Assembly: GCA_030427255.1 (NCBI GenBank)
Contig: JAUHWY010000023.1
Span: 1-51,805 of the forward strand
Direction of reading: 5' to 3'
Length of the DNA: 51,805 nucleotides
Source: Bacteroidia bacterium
GTDB taxonomy: Bacteria; Bacteroidota; Bacteroidia; CAIKAF01
The notes beneath the pieces were generated by a model. It was given only the letters and a program-made list of their open reading frames with translations. It was not told where the DNA came from and did no database searches. Within the stretch, counting starts at the first letter, position 1; every line of letters starts with the position of its first letter. The position numbers were made by a program, and so were the translations under genes. Below are positions 7,859 to 15,374 of the stretch, in pieces.

Positions 7859-10800
7859 TATTCCAGGGTTTTAATGGTTAAAGGGTCCAAATAAATCAAA
7901 TGGGCATGCACCGGTGCATATCCCATATCCAACAGCAGGTTTCGGTATGTACTTAATTGTTCCAAATCGCGGTTTTTAAAGGCACCGGTTTTGTAGTCAA
8001 TAATGGCCACTTCGTTGCCCTTGACTGCTATACGGTCAGGCCTGCGCATTTCTCCGCCCGGCACAAGAATGGCAGCTTCGTTCCAAACCACCCATGGGGC
8101 TTGAGAAGTGCTTACAAGGATGGGTAATTGAGAAAGTTCTTTAAGCTGGGGCAGGAATTGTTGCACCTCATCCGGTTCAAGCCAACCTTCGCTGAGGGCT
8201 TGTTGTACGATACGTTCGGGATCTGGTTGGGCCGTGCCAAGGCTTTCTGCCAGTCGGTGAAAAATCAAGCCTCTCCGTAAGGCTTCGGAACGCTCTTGGT
8301 CTTGATTCCGGGGCATTCCCTTCACAGAAACTCCGGGTGTTTTTCGGTTTTCAGGAGCTTGGGCTGCACTTGGGATATACGAAAGAGCATCCACATAATC
8401 CGAAGCTTCGGATATTGAAGGGGAGCCAAATTCCCAGGCTTCGTGCAGGTCTTCGGCAATGCAAGGCTTGTGGTTTAAAGCCTGCATCACATGCCAAAGT
8501 AAGGCGCCGGAAGAAACCGGAAGGCTTTTTAGCGATTCTTTTTGAGACTTTGAAAGGGCACTCCACACGTGGAGTTGCGCCTCGGCTCGTGTAAAAGCCA
8601 CATATAAATGATTAAGGAGGTCGAGTTGCTGTTGCACCAATTCTTTTTCGTAGGCGAAGGCAAACCAACTGTTGTTTAGCTTGCTGCTGAGTTTTAAAGG
8701 AGCTTTGGGAGGTAAAAAGGGTTTTGGTTCATCGGGAGGAAGCCAGGTTAAATCTCCCGGGCCTGATCTGTTTTCGGGCTTAAGGAAAGGAATGAGCACC
8801 ACTTCGAATTCCAGGCCTTTGCTTTTGTGGATGGTCATGGCCCGAATGGAGCCGGGAAGTTCTTCTACGGCAAGAAAAGTATCGATGCCTCTTTGGTACC
8901 ACCATTGCAAAAATTGAACGGGCAGATTGCCTTCCAGTCGACTTCTTTGGGAGGCCAGCCCAATGAATTTGCGGACAAAAGGAGCCCACCCCTGTTGCCT
9001 GTAAAGATCCAGCTTTGAGGCAGCGTCTCTAAGGACTTGGTCCGCCGGGCTAAACTTCCATTTTTCAAATAGACTTTTCCAATGTTCATCGATATTCCAT
9101 TCGCGGGGATTCCAAGCTTTTGGAGCTTCGTTAGGGCCGGCTTTAAGAGAAAGGAAGTCTTGGTAAGCGGCTGCAAAGGCTACAGGATCGCCCTGTGTTC
9201 GTGTAGCTTCGAGCACAGCAATCAACAAGCGAATCGCAGGGTGGTTGTGCAGTTTGTAAGCCCCTTCGGAGGCAATTTGGGGCCAGGGGTCTTTTTGCCG
9301 TTCTTTTCCAAAGGTTTTAAAAAAGTCAGAGAAATCGGCGATTTCACTATTTGTTCTGGTTAGGACGACCATTTTTTCCGGTGGCATGCCTAATTGCAGC
9401 AAATCCTCTATGCGTTGGCAGCATTCCAAGTAGCTGCTTTCCTTCTGTTCTGCAAAACTGTTGGAAGTGCCGGTTCTAAGGCTTAGGGTAATGTGGGCTG
9501 ACCTTGAGCTTTGAGACGGTTTGCCGGGGCTTTGGCTTGTTTCTTTATAAAATGCCTTAACCTTATCGATAGATTCTTGTCTATATCCCAGGGTGTTGGC
9601 GGTGGAGCCAATCCATTCCGGCGCCTTTTCGAAAAAAGCACTGTTGAAATCTATAATGCCTTTGAGGCTTCTGAAGTTTTGGCGCATGGGCACCTCTTTA
9701 AGGTAGGCGGCAAAATCCTGCGGCACCTTTGAGGCCATGAGTTCGGCATCTCCATTGCGAAAGCGGTAAATGGCTTGTTTGGTGTCGCCTACCAGCATGC
9801 TTTCTTTTCCTTGTGCCAAGCCGTTTTCTACCAAAGGTTTCAAGTTCGCCCATTGCAAACGAGAGGTGTCTTGAAACTCGTCTATTAGGAAATGGTCGAA
9901 CCGAGTGCCCCACTTTTCGAACACAAAACTTAGTGGGTTATTGGCCATTACGGCTTGGAGCAAGGGTGCAGCATCTGATATGGGCAATGCTTCTTCTTGT
10001 TCTCGCCAAGCTTGGAGGGCTTGTTGCAGGCTTTGGAGCAATCCCAATTGAAAAACCTCAGCGGTCAGGGCTTGGATACTCACTAAATCGGGCAACGATG
10101 ATGTGTAGGATTGGAAAAGTCTTTGGTAATAAGGGAACAATTCCTGTGCGGAAATACTGAGGGGGCTGTCTTGATTTGCTTTGCTTAACCATTCCTCCCA
10201 AGATGCGGCAAATTTGAGGGAAGCGCTCGAAGGCTTCTCCAGTTTACTGGTTCGAATGGAGGGCTTGACCTCTTTGGTGCGCTTTATTAGTCCTGCCAGA
10301 CCGGAACGACTGGCCCCTTTGAAACTGTGTTCGTTGAGTCCTAGCCGTTTTAAGCCCTGTTCCAGCGCTTCTCTGTCTTGATTGATTTTATTGGAGATGT
10401 CCTGCCACTGTTGCATAAGCGTGGATTTGTAGAATTCCACGCCCACCTCTTTTTGAAAAGCCATCCAACCTTTTTGGTGTTCTAGAAAAGATTCATCGAA
10501 CCATTGACCGGCCATGGGCCAAAGGGCTTGTCGAAGATTCCAGCTCTTTTCGTCTTTGATTTGCTGCCACAAAAATTCAAGTACCCATAGCGTTTCAATG
10601 CTGTTTGGTTTTAGCGAAGCAATGAGGTGTTCCAGCATCCAGGTTTTAATCTCATCCAAATCTAGCTCTACTCGATAACCGGCACTTAGGTTAATTTCCC
10701 TGGCCATGGATCGAAGCATTTTTTGGAGGAAACTATCCAAAGTCATTACCTGGAGTTGGTGGTAGTTGAGCAGGATTTCCTTTCTTAAGCTTTGGGCCTT

Positions 10801-11073
10801 TTGTTGCACCAGTTCCCATTGCTCGGGGGAGCAGGCTAAGGAATGGCAAACAGCCTGCAAGTGGTCGGATTTTTTTGGGTTGGTAGAAAGGACATCCAAC
10901 TCTCGAAGAATGCGCACTTTCATTTCAATGGTTGCCTTATTGGTAAAGGTTACCGCAAGAATTTTTTTCCAAGTTTGGGGGCTTTTAAACGCAAGTGTCA
11001 AAAAACGTTGAGTCAACTGAAAGGTTTTTCCGGAACCTGCGCTTGCGTTGTATAAAAGAAGTTGTGCACTCAT
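7858..11073 (-). CDS. addA: AddA-like UvrD/RecB-type helicase-nuclease
   Basis: A superfamily 1A helicase fused to a RecB-type nuclease, 1071 residues. Motifs in order: Walker A ASAGSGKT at 10-17; AVTFTNKA (motif Ia); Walker B region LIDEFQDTS; GDTKQAIYRFR; MTIHKSKGLEF (motif V); LYVAFTRAE (motif VI). The C-terminal nuclease has FHRL, RPDRI and DYKTG (Asp1026, Lys1028). Together with the downstream partner it forms the two-subunit, dual-nuclease AddAB arrangement, not RecBCD. No exact TAnnTTTG box was found just upstream, and the promoter is uncertain. Strong family call; exact Chi-recognition behaviour cannot be inferred. Confidence 0.9.
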   Translation of the reverse strand: MSAQLLLYNASAGSGKTFQLTQRFLTLAFKSPQTWKKILAVTFTNKATIEMKVRILRELDVLSTNPKKSDHLQAVCHSLACSPEQWELVQQKAQSLRKEILLNYHQLQVMTLDSFLQKMLRSMAREINLSAGYRVELDLDEIKTWMLEHLIASLKPNSIETLWVLEFLWQQIKDEKSWNLRQALWPMAGQWFDESFLEHQKGWMAFQKEVGVEFYKSTLMQQWQDISNKINQDREALEQGLKRLGLNEHSFKGASRSGLAGLIKRTKEVKPSIRTSKLEKPSSASLKFAASWEEWLSKANQDSPLSISAQELFPYYQRLFQSYTSSLPDLVSIQALTAEVFQLGLLQSLQQALQAWREQEEALPISDAAPLLQAVMANNPLSFVFEKWGTRFDHFLIDEFQDTSRLQWANLKPLVENGLAQGKESMLVGDTKQAIYRFRNGDAELMASKVPQDFAAYLKEVPMRQNFRSLKGIIDFNSAFFEKAPEWIGSTANTLGYRQESIDKVKAFYKETSQSPGKPSQSSRSAHITLSLRTGTSNSFAEQKESSYLECCQRIEDLLQLGMPPEKMVVLTRTNSEIADFSDFFKTFGKERQKDPWPQIASEGAYKLHNHPAIRLLIAVLEATRTQGDPVAFAAAYQDFLSLKAGPNEAPKAWNPREWNIDEHWKSLFEKWKFSPADQVLRDAASKLDLYRQQGWAPFVRKFIGLASQRSRLEGNLPVQFLQWWYQRGIDTFLAVEELPGSIRAMTIHKSKGLEFEVVLIPFLKPENRSGPGDLTWLPPDEPKPFLPPKAPLKLSSKLNNSWFAFAYEKELVQQQLDLLNHLYVAFTRAEAQLHVWSALSKSQKESLKSLPVSSGALLWHVMQALNHKPCIAEDLHEAWEFGSPSISEASDYVDALSYIPSAAQAPENRKTPGVSVKGMPRNQDQERSEALRRGLIFHRLAESLGTAQPDPERIVQQALSEGWLEPDEVQQFLPQLKELSQLPILVSTSQAPWVVWNEAAILVPGGEMRRPDRIAVKGNEVAIIDYKTGAFKNRDLEQLSTYRNLLLDMGYAPVHAHLIYLDPLTIKTLE

Positions 11074-11152
11074 GGAAAACAGGTTAAGGCATTTTAGCCA
11101 AGCCTAGGCGAAAAGAGGGCAAGTTTGGATTAACAGGCTGCCGGGCTTTGCT

Positions 11153-11160
11153 TAAGTTTG
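11153..11160 (+). promoter_or_regulatory. -7 box TAAGTTTG
   Basis: Exact TAnnTTTG, ending 4 nt before the ATG at 11165, the same leaderless spacing as the gene at 2208. Confidence 0.55.
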
Positions 11161-11164
11161 CGTT

Positions 11165-12154
11165 ATGAACAAACATACAAAGCTTAGTCTAGCTGCTTAT
11201 GGCTTGTGCCTTGCATTTTTTTCACTTTGGCATGTTGGGTACGGTCAAATGCCCATAAGGTTTGATGAGGCCGCCGATTATTTGCAATTTTTCGAAGTAA
11301 AAGGTTCTGAAAAGGCGCTTCCCAAATACCAAGGACTTTGGTTTGCCTTAGATAGGAGGTCCAATGCTTGGATGTTGTATGGGCAAACGGGCAAGGAAGA
11401 GGTTATTTTTTTGGAGCGTTTTAAGCAGCCGCTCGCCTGTTCTCCCGACCAATTTTCTTCATTAAGTATGGAGGGGGCGCAATTTAATTTATGTTGCACC
11501 ACTCCCGGCAAAATGGAGATTCGGTGTGCCGCCTTTTTATGGGAAAGAGAACATCCGGTTTTTCAGAAAGAAGAAAGTTTTGATCCGGCAAGAGCTATGC
11601 TGAGTAGGGCGGAGCAAGATTTAAAGGCTGGAGCGCTTGCCATGGTTGTGCTCAGATTAGACAGCATAGTACCAGCAGAGGCCTATTACGAAAGGGATGC
11701 TTGGGGCGGCCGCATGATACAAAAGGCATTGGAAATGGCTCCCGAACTAGAAAAGCGAAGAAAGTTTGATGAAGCGGCGGCTTTGTTGATTCCGGCGCTG
11801 GAGTTTTCCTTCTTGCCTTTGTTGGAGGAATGGAAAAGTCCTCAAAAGATAGCAGCATCTATAGGCAAATCTTGGCAAGGGATAGATGCGGAAATTCTGT
11901 CTGAAAGTGGTGCAAAGGTGGCAGTTTGGTTTGCTGAGGAGCGGATGTATGAAAAAGCAGAATTTTGGGCAAACCGCTGGAAGTCTTGGTTCCCCAATCA
12001 GCCCATGACCTATTATGCGCTTGCCGAGGTAGCTTACGGAAAAAGACAAAGAGAAGTGTATCCGGACCTGTATAAAAAGTATGTGGATCTAATGAAGTCT
12101 GGAGGCAAAGAGAAGGAAATAGACCCGGTGGCAGCCCAAAGAGCAAAGCGCTGA
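11165..12154 (+). CDS. secreted protein of unknown function, TPR-like C-terminus
   Basis: I do not recognise this family. The 329 residues begin with a basic, hydrophobic leader (about 1-27, ending VGYGQ), so it is probably exported. The N-terminal half is mixed and contains several cysteines (positions near 90-130). The C-terminal two thirds is helix-rich with spaced Ala/Glu/Tyr patterns (AEFWANRW, TYYALAEVAY) like tetratricopeptide repeats. It is preceded by a leaderless-type promoter box and followed by an unrelated lipoprotein gene. It stands alone. A scaffold role is only a guess from the repeat-like helices. Confidence 0.7.
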   Translation: MNKHTKLSLAAYGLCLAFFSLWHVGYGQMPIRFDEAADYLQFFEVKGSEKALPKYQGLWFALDRRSNAWMLYGQTGKEEVIFLERFKQPLACSPDQFSSLSMEGAQFNLCCTTPGKMEIRCAAFLWEREHPVFQKEESFDPARAMLSRAEQDLKAGALAMVVLRLDSIVPAEAYYERDAWGGRMIQKALEMAPELEKRRKFDEAAALLIPALEFSFLPLLEEWKSPQKIAASIGKSWQGIDAEILSESGAKVAVWFAEERMYEKAEFWANRWKSWFPNQPMTYYALAEVAYGKRQREVYPDLYKKYVDLMKSGGKEKEIDPVAAQRAKR

Positions 12155-12255
12155 ACTTTAATAAAATAACTAATGATCGTTGAAAAACATTTTACACATG
12201 CTTTGTGTTGTATATGTGAGATATGTATTGTAATTTAGCTGTTAAATATTCAGAC

Positions 12256-13143
12256 ATGAAAAACTTTTCCGTTCTCTTCGCTTCTGCCGGCTTATTTTTA
12301 GGCTTGGTTAGTAGCTCATGCAACGATCCACAACTTCTTGCTCCGGGTGGAGATAATGAAGTGAAAGGCTGTACCAACCAAGAAGCCGTAAACTACAACA
12401 GTGAGGCTGCTGTAGATGATGGTTCTTGCGTGGTTGTTAAGGAGCAACAAAATTCGATTTTTGTAAAGTTTACCGCTACTTGGTGCGGCCCTTGCGGAAG
12501 CTGGGGAGGTTCTGCTTTTCAGGACGCCATCTCTTCTCAAGGAAGTCGTATGCTTGGAATGTCATTGCAAGTCAATGATGGATTAACCACCGGTTCAAAT
12601 GGCCCCTTGGTTGATGAGTTTTCAAACAAATGGAACTATTCCGGCACACCAAATTTTGCTGCTAACGAAATAATGGTAGGTACTTCTGTGCAAGATGCCA
12701 TCAATGAGGTTTCCGAACATTCCGAAACATTACCTAAGTTGGGCGTGGGCATTCGCACTACCTTAGGTGCCGGACCAAATGCCGGAAAACTTAACATCGA
12801 TGCCTACATCAAGAATTTTGAAGAAACCAAGGCTGATTACCATTTGGCCATTTATTTCTTAGCCAGAAATATTGTGGCTTCTCAGAATACCAGCAATGGT
12901 TACGACGACGAGTACGTGCACCATCACGTGCTTTTGGGTGCCGCTACCTATGGCGGAGCATATGGTGAAGAAATCATAATTGATGAAACCATGAAGCCCG
13001 GAGACATTACCCACTTCTCTCGTGCCGTGTCCTACGACCCATCATGGGACTTGGATGAGTTGGAAGTAGTTGCAGTGGTTTGGAGGAAAGATCCGGTTGT
13101 ACCCAACACCTTCTATTACGAGAATTCAACTACCAACAGGTAA
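12256..13143 (+). CDS. Omp28-related outer-membrane lipoprotein with thioredoxin fold
   Basis: The 295-residue product starts at ATG 12256, giving a normal signal peptide (MKNFSVLFASAGLFLG...) with a Cys near 22 as lipidation site (SSSC, a loose lipobox). An upstream in-frame ATG at 12223 would place 11 non-signal residues in front and is less likely. A calcium-type/TSP3-like segment (CTNQEAVNYN...DDGSC) precedes the Omp28 region, which begins with a thioredoxin-like FTATWCGPCG. The C-terminal part matches the Omp28/Omp28-related family of Bacteroidota surface proteins. Transcription ends at the intrinsic terminator 13161-13191. Surface location is expected; the redox role is uncertain. Confidence 0.85.
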   Translation: MKNFSVLFASAGLFLGLVSSSCNDPQLLAPGGDNEVKGCTNQEAVNYNSEAAVDDGSCVVVKEQQNSIFVKFTATWCGPCGSWGGSAFQDAISSQGSRMLGMSLQVNDGLTTGSNGPLVDEFSNKWNYSGTPNFAANEIMVGTSVQDAINEVSEHSETLPKLGVGIRTTLGAGPNAGKLNIDAYIKNFEETKADYHLAIYFLARNIVASQNTSNGYDDEYVHHHVLLGAATYGGAYGEEIIIDETMKPGDITHFSRAVSYDPSWDLDELEVVAVVWRKDPVVPNTFYYENSTTNR

Positions 13144-13160
13144 GCCAATTATTTTACCAA

Positions 13161-13191
13161 AAAGCGCACCCAAAAGGTGCGCTTTTTTTTT
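13161..13191 (+). terminator. intrinsic terminator of Omp28-like gene
   Basis: Stem AAAGCGCACC, loop CAAAA, stem GGTGCGCTTT, then a T run: a perfect 10-bp stem with an uninterrupted U tract. Confidence 0.9.
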
Positions 13192-13300
13192 GGTCTACTT
13201 TTTGTAATAATTATTAAAGACAGCTTGGTCATTAGAGGGTTCTAGCTAAATCCCTTAAATTAGCCTTGGCATTGAGGATAATTCCATGCTAAAACAATAG

Positions 13301-13960
13301 ATGAGCACGATGCACATGAAAGTATTCCGTAAATGGTCTTTGTTCGGCATTTTTGCCCTTGGTTTGTTGACGGTTTCCCTAACCCACACCGGCTGTTCCG
13401 GTAAAAAGAAAGCGGAACAAGCAGCAGCCGAAGAGCGCGCCAGGCAAATAGAACGCGCAAAACAAATGCTACGTGAAATTTTGGCAGATACCAGTAGCAG
13501 CTTGGAGGAAAAAGAAGCAAAATTAGATCAGGTGCGTTCAATGAATTTGAGCGACCCTGAGGTGATTCAGCTGATTGGGGAAGTGGAGGCCGCATTACTT
13601 AAGGAACGGCAAGCCTTAGAGAAGCAAAAGGAAGAAGAGGCTAAAGCCGCAGCAGAAAAAGAACGAAGGGCTAAATTGAAACAAAATTTGGAGTCCCAGT
13701 TTAATGCTATAGCTTCGGCATCGAGCATAGAAGAAGCCAACCGCCAAATCGAACAAACCCTGCAGTCTTTTGCTTCGGCGCAAGTGCCCGTGTTGACAAT
13801 TATTGCCATGAATGGCGAGGGTCTAAAAGACTACGACAGGCCAAGCACCATTCGAAAGTTTTTGGATTACCTTAAAGATCAAAAGCAAGTTCCGGCCCAA
13901 ATACACCAAATTCGGTTTAATGAAGCCGGTAAAATTTCAGAATTGGAACTTATTAAATAA
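13301..13960 (+). CDS. coiled-coil lipoprotein, first gene of envelope operon
   Basis: The 219 residues contain a signal peptide and a Cys (THTGC, near residue 32) that may be lipidated, although His at -3 is unusual. A long charged Ala/Glu/Lys/Arg coiled coil spans about 37-150. A compact C-terminal domain follows (PVLTIIAMNGEG, YDRPSTIRKFLDYLKDQK, ...GKISELELIK). ATGs at 13301, 13310 and 13316 are all possible; the first is chosen because an A-rich stretch precedes it. It is the first of four closely packed genes whose products are all exported. I recognise the C-terminal style from other Bacteroidota hypothetical proteins but cannot name a function. Confidence 0.75.
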   Translation: MSTMHMKVFRKWSLFGIFALGLLTVSLTHTGCSGKKKAEQAAAEERARQIERAKQMLREILADTSSSLEEKEAKLDQVRSMNLSDPEVIQLIGEVEAALLKERQALEKQKEEEAKAAAEKERRAKLKQNLESQFNAIASASSIEEANRQIEQTLQSFASAQVPVLTIIAMNGEGLKDYDRPSTIRKFLDYLKDQKQVPAQIHQIRFNEAGKISELELIK

Positions 13961-13968
13961 ACGCCTTC

Positions 13969-14544
13969 ATGATTCGTGTTGCTTCTTTACTCTTGGTTTT
14001 CTGTGGACTGTCATTGACTACCCTGCAGGCCCAAACCGAAACAATCTCCCCGGAGCGAAAAAAAGCTATTGACTCACTAGCTCTTGAAAAGGTTCGAGAT
14101 TTAAGTAAATACATAAGTCTGGTAGGCAATAAATCTACCCCCTTTTCTGAGGCCCAGCGGGTAATCGATCGAGCCGTAGAATTGTTTACCGAGGATGCTC
14201 AGATTGGCGTTTCTTCACTCAACAGAAAAGAAATTCGGTACTTTACGGTACGTCGTTATTTTGATCATTTAATGGCCTTGAACTACGATAAGGTTACCAT
14301 TGAATGGTATAATATCCAATACATTTCAGATTTGGAATTGCAGCCGGATGGGCGCTATGTAGGGGTGATCACTATTTATCAGAAATTCACAGGGTCCTCT
14401 GAAGAAGGACTCAAGTACGAAGACACCACCAAAAAAGACATTACCATTTATGTGGAGCGAAAGCAAACCCAAATTGGGGGTAAAACCATTGATTTTTGGG
14501 ATGTACTTTTAGGCGACATTCGGGTGGCACATACCGGAAGATGA
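13969..14544 (+). CDS. exported NTF2-like-style protein of unknown function
   Basis: The 191 residues have a signal peptide (about 1-21, LQAQ). The body opens with helices (FSEAQRVIDRAVELF), continues with VSSLNRKEIRYFTVRRYFDHL and ends in alternating beta strands (GRYVGVITIYQKFTG, DITIYVERKQ, WDVLLGDIRV). This helix-then-sheet order resembles an NTF2-like cone, an inference from pattern only. It starts 8 nt after the lipoprotein gene and its TGA overlaps the next ATG (ATGA), so translation is coupled. No catalytic motif is visible. Confidence 0.75.
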   Translation: MIRVASLLLVFCGLSLTTLQAQTETISPERKKAIDSLALEKVRDLSKYISLVGNKSTPFSEAQRVIDRAVELFTEDAQIGVSSLNRKEIRYFTVRRYFDHLMALNYDKVTIEWYNIQYISDLELQPDGRYVGVITIYQKFTGSSEEGLKYEDTTKKDITIYVERKQTQIGGKTIDFWDVLLGDIRVAHTGR

Positions 14545-15374
14545 TGCATAAAGCAGCCATTGTTGTATGGTTTTACCTACTCTTGGCGGCAAGCAGTGCA
14601 GCCCAGATTGGGCTAGATTTGGAGCGTGAGCAGCAACTCCAAGCAGCAACCAAGCAAGTCAATCAGTTTTTTAGAAGGTTCAATGGAGAGGAGGGGCCGG
14701 ATGGAAAGCGCTACTATGCGAGCGACCCCATGTATCGAGCACATGCCGTTCGCTTGGCCTATTTGCCCCAGCTGTTCGACAAGCAAAGCCCAATATCTGA
14801 CAGCCTTAAACAGGCCTTTATTCAACGGGTTACTGCCGGGGAGAATGAAGTGTTCCTAAGCCTCCATGAAGGCCTTTTTTTGGCCGAAGTACAGACCAGC
14901 TTTGTGTTGGGAGGGCAACCTGAGCCGGTGACTCTATATTTAAAGCTCCAAAAAGAAAAGGTAGGTTCAAAATGGGTTATTTCCGGCGCCTATGCACCCT
15001 ATTACCAGCAATTGTTCAAAGAAGACACCCTTAGTGGCAGCCCTGAAGGTCCCTTCTTGCATCCTTTGTCTCATGAGCTGGAGTTTATGAATCTAAGGAG
15101 AGCCTTTGAGCACCCGGAGCGTATGGCCTCTTATTTGGCTGAGAGTTATACCGTAGACCATTTGAGCTTTTTGCTCTTGGAGCTGAAACGGGGAAAAGCC
15201 TACTTTAAAACCGTAACGGATGTTTCTTTCCATAGCACACAAGTACCCGGTTGGTATTTTCGCTTGAAGCAAATGCACAGAGCCGAACGGAACTCCGGCT
15301 GGCTTATACAATTTTTGGCTAGGGTTGACAGCCAACATGCACCAATAAAACTCCAAGGGTATGAGGTGGATTAA
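14541..15374 (+). CDS. exported protein of unknown function (operon gene 3)
   Basis: The 277-residue product starts at the ATG inside the ATGA overlap with the preceding stop; an upstream in-frame ATG at 14496 would lie within the previous gene and destroy the signal peptide. The leader MMHKAAIVVWFYLLLAASSA is a clear signal sequence. The first domain (helical VNQFFRRFNGEEG, then EVFLSLHEGLFLAEVQTSF and LYLKLQKEKVGSKWVISGAYAPYY) looks like the fold of operon gene 2. A second part (about 150-277) has LAESYTVDHLSFLLLELKRG. Its stop overlaps the next gene by 14 nt. No known family recognised. Confidence 0.72.
   Translation: MMHKAAIVVWFYLLLAASSAAQIGLDLEREQQLQAATKQVNQFFRRFNGEEGPDGKRYYASDPMYRAHAVRLAYLPQLFDKQSPISDSLKQAFIQRVTAGENEVFLSLHEGLFLAEVQTSFVLGGQPEPVTLYLKLQKEKVGSKWVISGAYAPYYQQLFKEDTLSGSPEGPFLHPLSHELEFMNLRRAFEHPERMASYLAESYTVDHLSFLLLELKRGKAYFKTVTDVSFHSTQVPGWYFRLKQMHRAERNSGWLIQFLARVDSQHAPIKLQGYEVD

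Noticed and set aside
12223-12255. Upstream start for the Omp28-like gene
   Set aside because: It would add 11 residues before a clean signal peptide.
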